Below are positions 21,369 through 21,848 of a DNA stretch of 21,848 nucleotides, piece after piece. Position 1 is the first letter of the stretch. Every line of letters starts with the position of its first letter. The position numbers and the translations under genes are program-made. The DNA is from Phycisphaerales bacterium. GTDB taxonomy: Bacteria; Planctomycetota; Phycisphaerae; SM23-33. The stretch covers positions 1,553-23,400 of the forward strand of contig PMYM01000014.1 in the NCBI GenBank assembly GCA_003171235.1, given 5' to 3'. Below the pieces are notes generated by a model that saw only the letters and a list, made by a program, of their open reading frames with translations, ran no database searches and was not told where the DNA came from.

Positions 21369-21848
21369 TCAGTTGGCCGGCATGGAAGCGGTCTTGATGG
21401 GGGGGATGGGCTTGTCGGAGGGCCGCTCCGTGCCCAGGTGCAGGCCTTCGGCGATGTTCCGCAGGAAGAACTTATAGGCCGTCTCGGTCGGGAAGGGGTA
21501 GGAAACCTCCTCGTCATAGAACCGGCCGTCTTCGATGCGGGCCTGGAAATTCAGCACCGGCGCCCGCGCCGCCCCCAGCAGCACGCCGATCTCGTACCGC
21601 CCGATCCGCTTGGCATCGGTGCTGCCCCGGATGTAGATGTTATAGCTGGAGCCGTCGAAGATCATCTCGTTGCTGGCCGAGCCGTCAGGGTTGAATTGGG
21701 CCGTGCCGGTCATGGTGTTGTAGTGGTAGGTCATCAAGTCCAGCCCGTGGAAGACGTTGGACATCCACTTGGGCGCCCCACGCCCGATCAGCACCCCGTC
21801 CTCGGTGATGGTCCGGGCGATTCCCACCGGCGCCGGGCGATACCGGCT
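21369..21848 (-). CDS. Hypothetical protein, 5' end beyond the window
   Basis: The reading frame stays open to the window edge (SRYRPAPVGIARTITEDG at the visible start), so the true start is probably to the right of 21848; a GTG at 21827 is an alternative start. The visible part has about 160 residues. It is rich in beta-type sequence with VLIGRGAPKWMSNVFHGLDL, MTGTAQFNPDGSASNEMIFD, YNIYIRGSTDAKRIGRYEIG and VLNFQARIEDGRFYDEEVSY. It ends ETAYKFFLRNIAEGLHLGTE plus a Pro-rich tail. No catalytic motif is recognised. It lies directly upstream of the membrane protein gene and may be expressed with it. Confidence 0.75.
   Translation of the reverse strand, partial: SRYRPAPVGIARTITEDGVLIGRGAPKWMSNVFHGLDLMTYHYNTMTGTAQFNPDGSASNEMIFDGSSYNIYIRGSTDAKRIGRYEIGVLLGAARAPVLNFQARIEDGRFYDEEVSYPFPTETAYKFFLRNIAEGLHLGTERPSDKPIPPIKTASMPAN

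Overview
This is a GC-rich bacterial window. A chromosomal backbone (dnaX, ybaB, SRP RNA, a glycosyltransferase, an envelope-type protein) is interrupted by about 15 kb of integrated DNA. Secreted proteins with alanine/threonine/proline/glutamine linkers, weak Shine-Dalgarno sequences on the housekeeping genes and short palindromic repeats suggest Planctomycetota (Phycisphaerae-like), but this is an impression with no marker gene behind it.

Backbone, left (1-2522). On the minus strand: SRP RNA (ffs), dnaX and ybaB, an order also seen near the origin in Firmicutes. dnaX has an A10 run after about 408 codons, and both alternative frames stop within a few codons. This looks like the slippage device that makes the short gamma form.

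Integrated region (2523-17576). A 35-bp sequence occurs three times in the same orientation (2523, 14340, 17542). It codes for the last residues (..EKAVLGG..) of large serine recombinases. The first copy ends an intact recombinase, the second a decayed one, and the third marks the junction with the chromosome. The simplest reading is two elements integrated in tandem at one attachment site between the glycosyltransferase gene and ffs.

Element 1 (about 2523-14340) carries: a recombination operon (small serine resolvase, two small proteins, large serine recombinase); a six-gene translationally coupled operon (nuclease-methyltransferase fusion, HsdS, HEPN-type protein, AlpA-like regulator, HhH-GPD-like protein, 92-aa protein); a secreted coiled-coil protein with a small membrane protein; and a possible replication initiator. 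Element 2 (about 14340-17576) carries the recombinase pseudogene, a stand-alone PD-(D/E)XK HsdR-N-like protein, a lipobox-less secreted protein and a protein with a duplicated Cys/His motif.

Backbone, right (17577-21848). On the minus strand: an MGDG-synthase/UgtP-like glycosyltransferase, a 605-aa membrane protein and a partial gene at the edge. The 783-bp gap at 18731-19513 holds a good sigma70-type promoter, a structured stretch that may be a noncoding RNA, 10-bp phased repeats and two perfect DnaA boxes (TTATCCACA). It is a candidate replication origin or DnaA-controlled region.

The strongest candidate for an undescribed system is the coupled restriction-modification/HEPN/HTH/HhH operon at 5885-11458. 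It has no type I translocase and pairs a DNA-cleaving module with a possible RNase and a possible DNA glycosylase.
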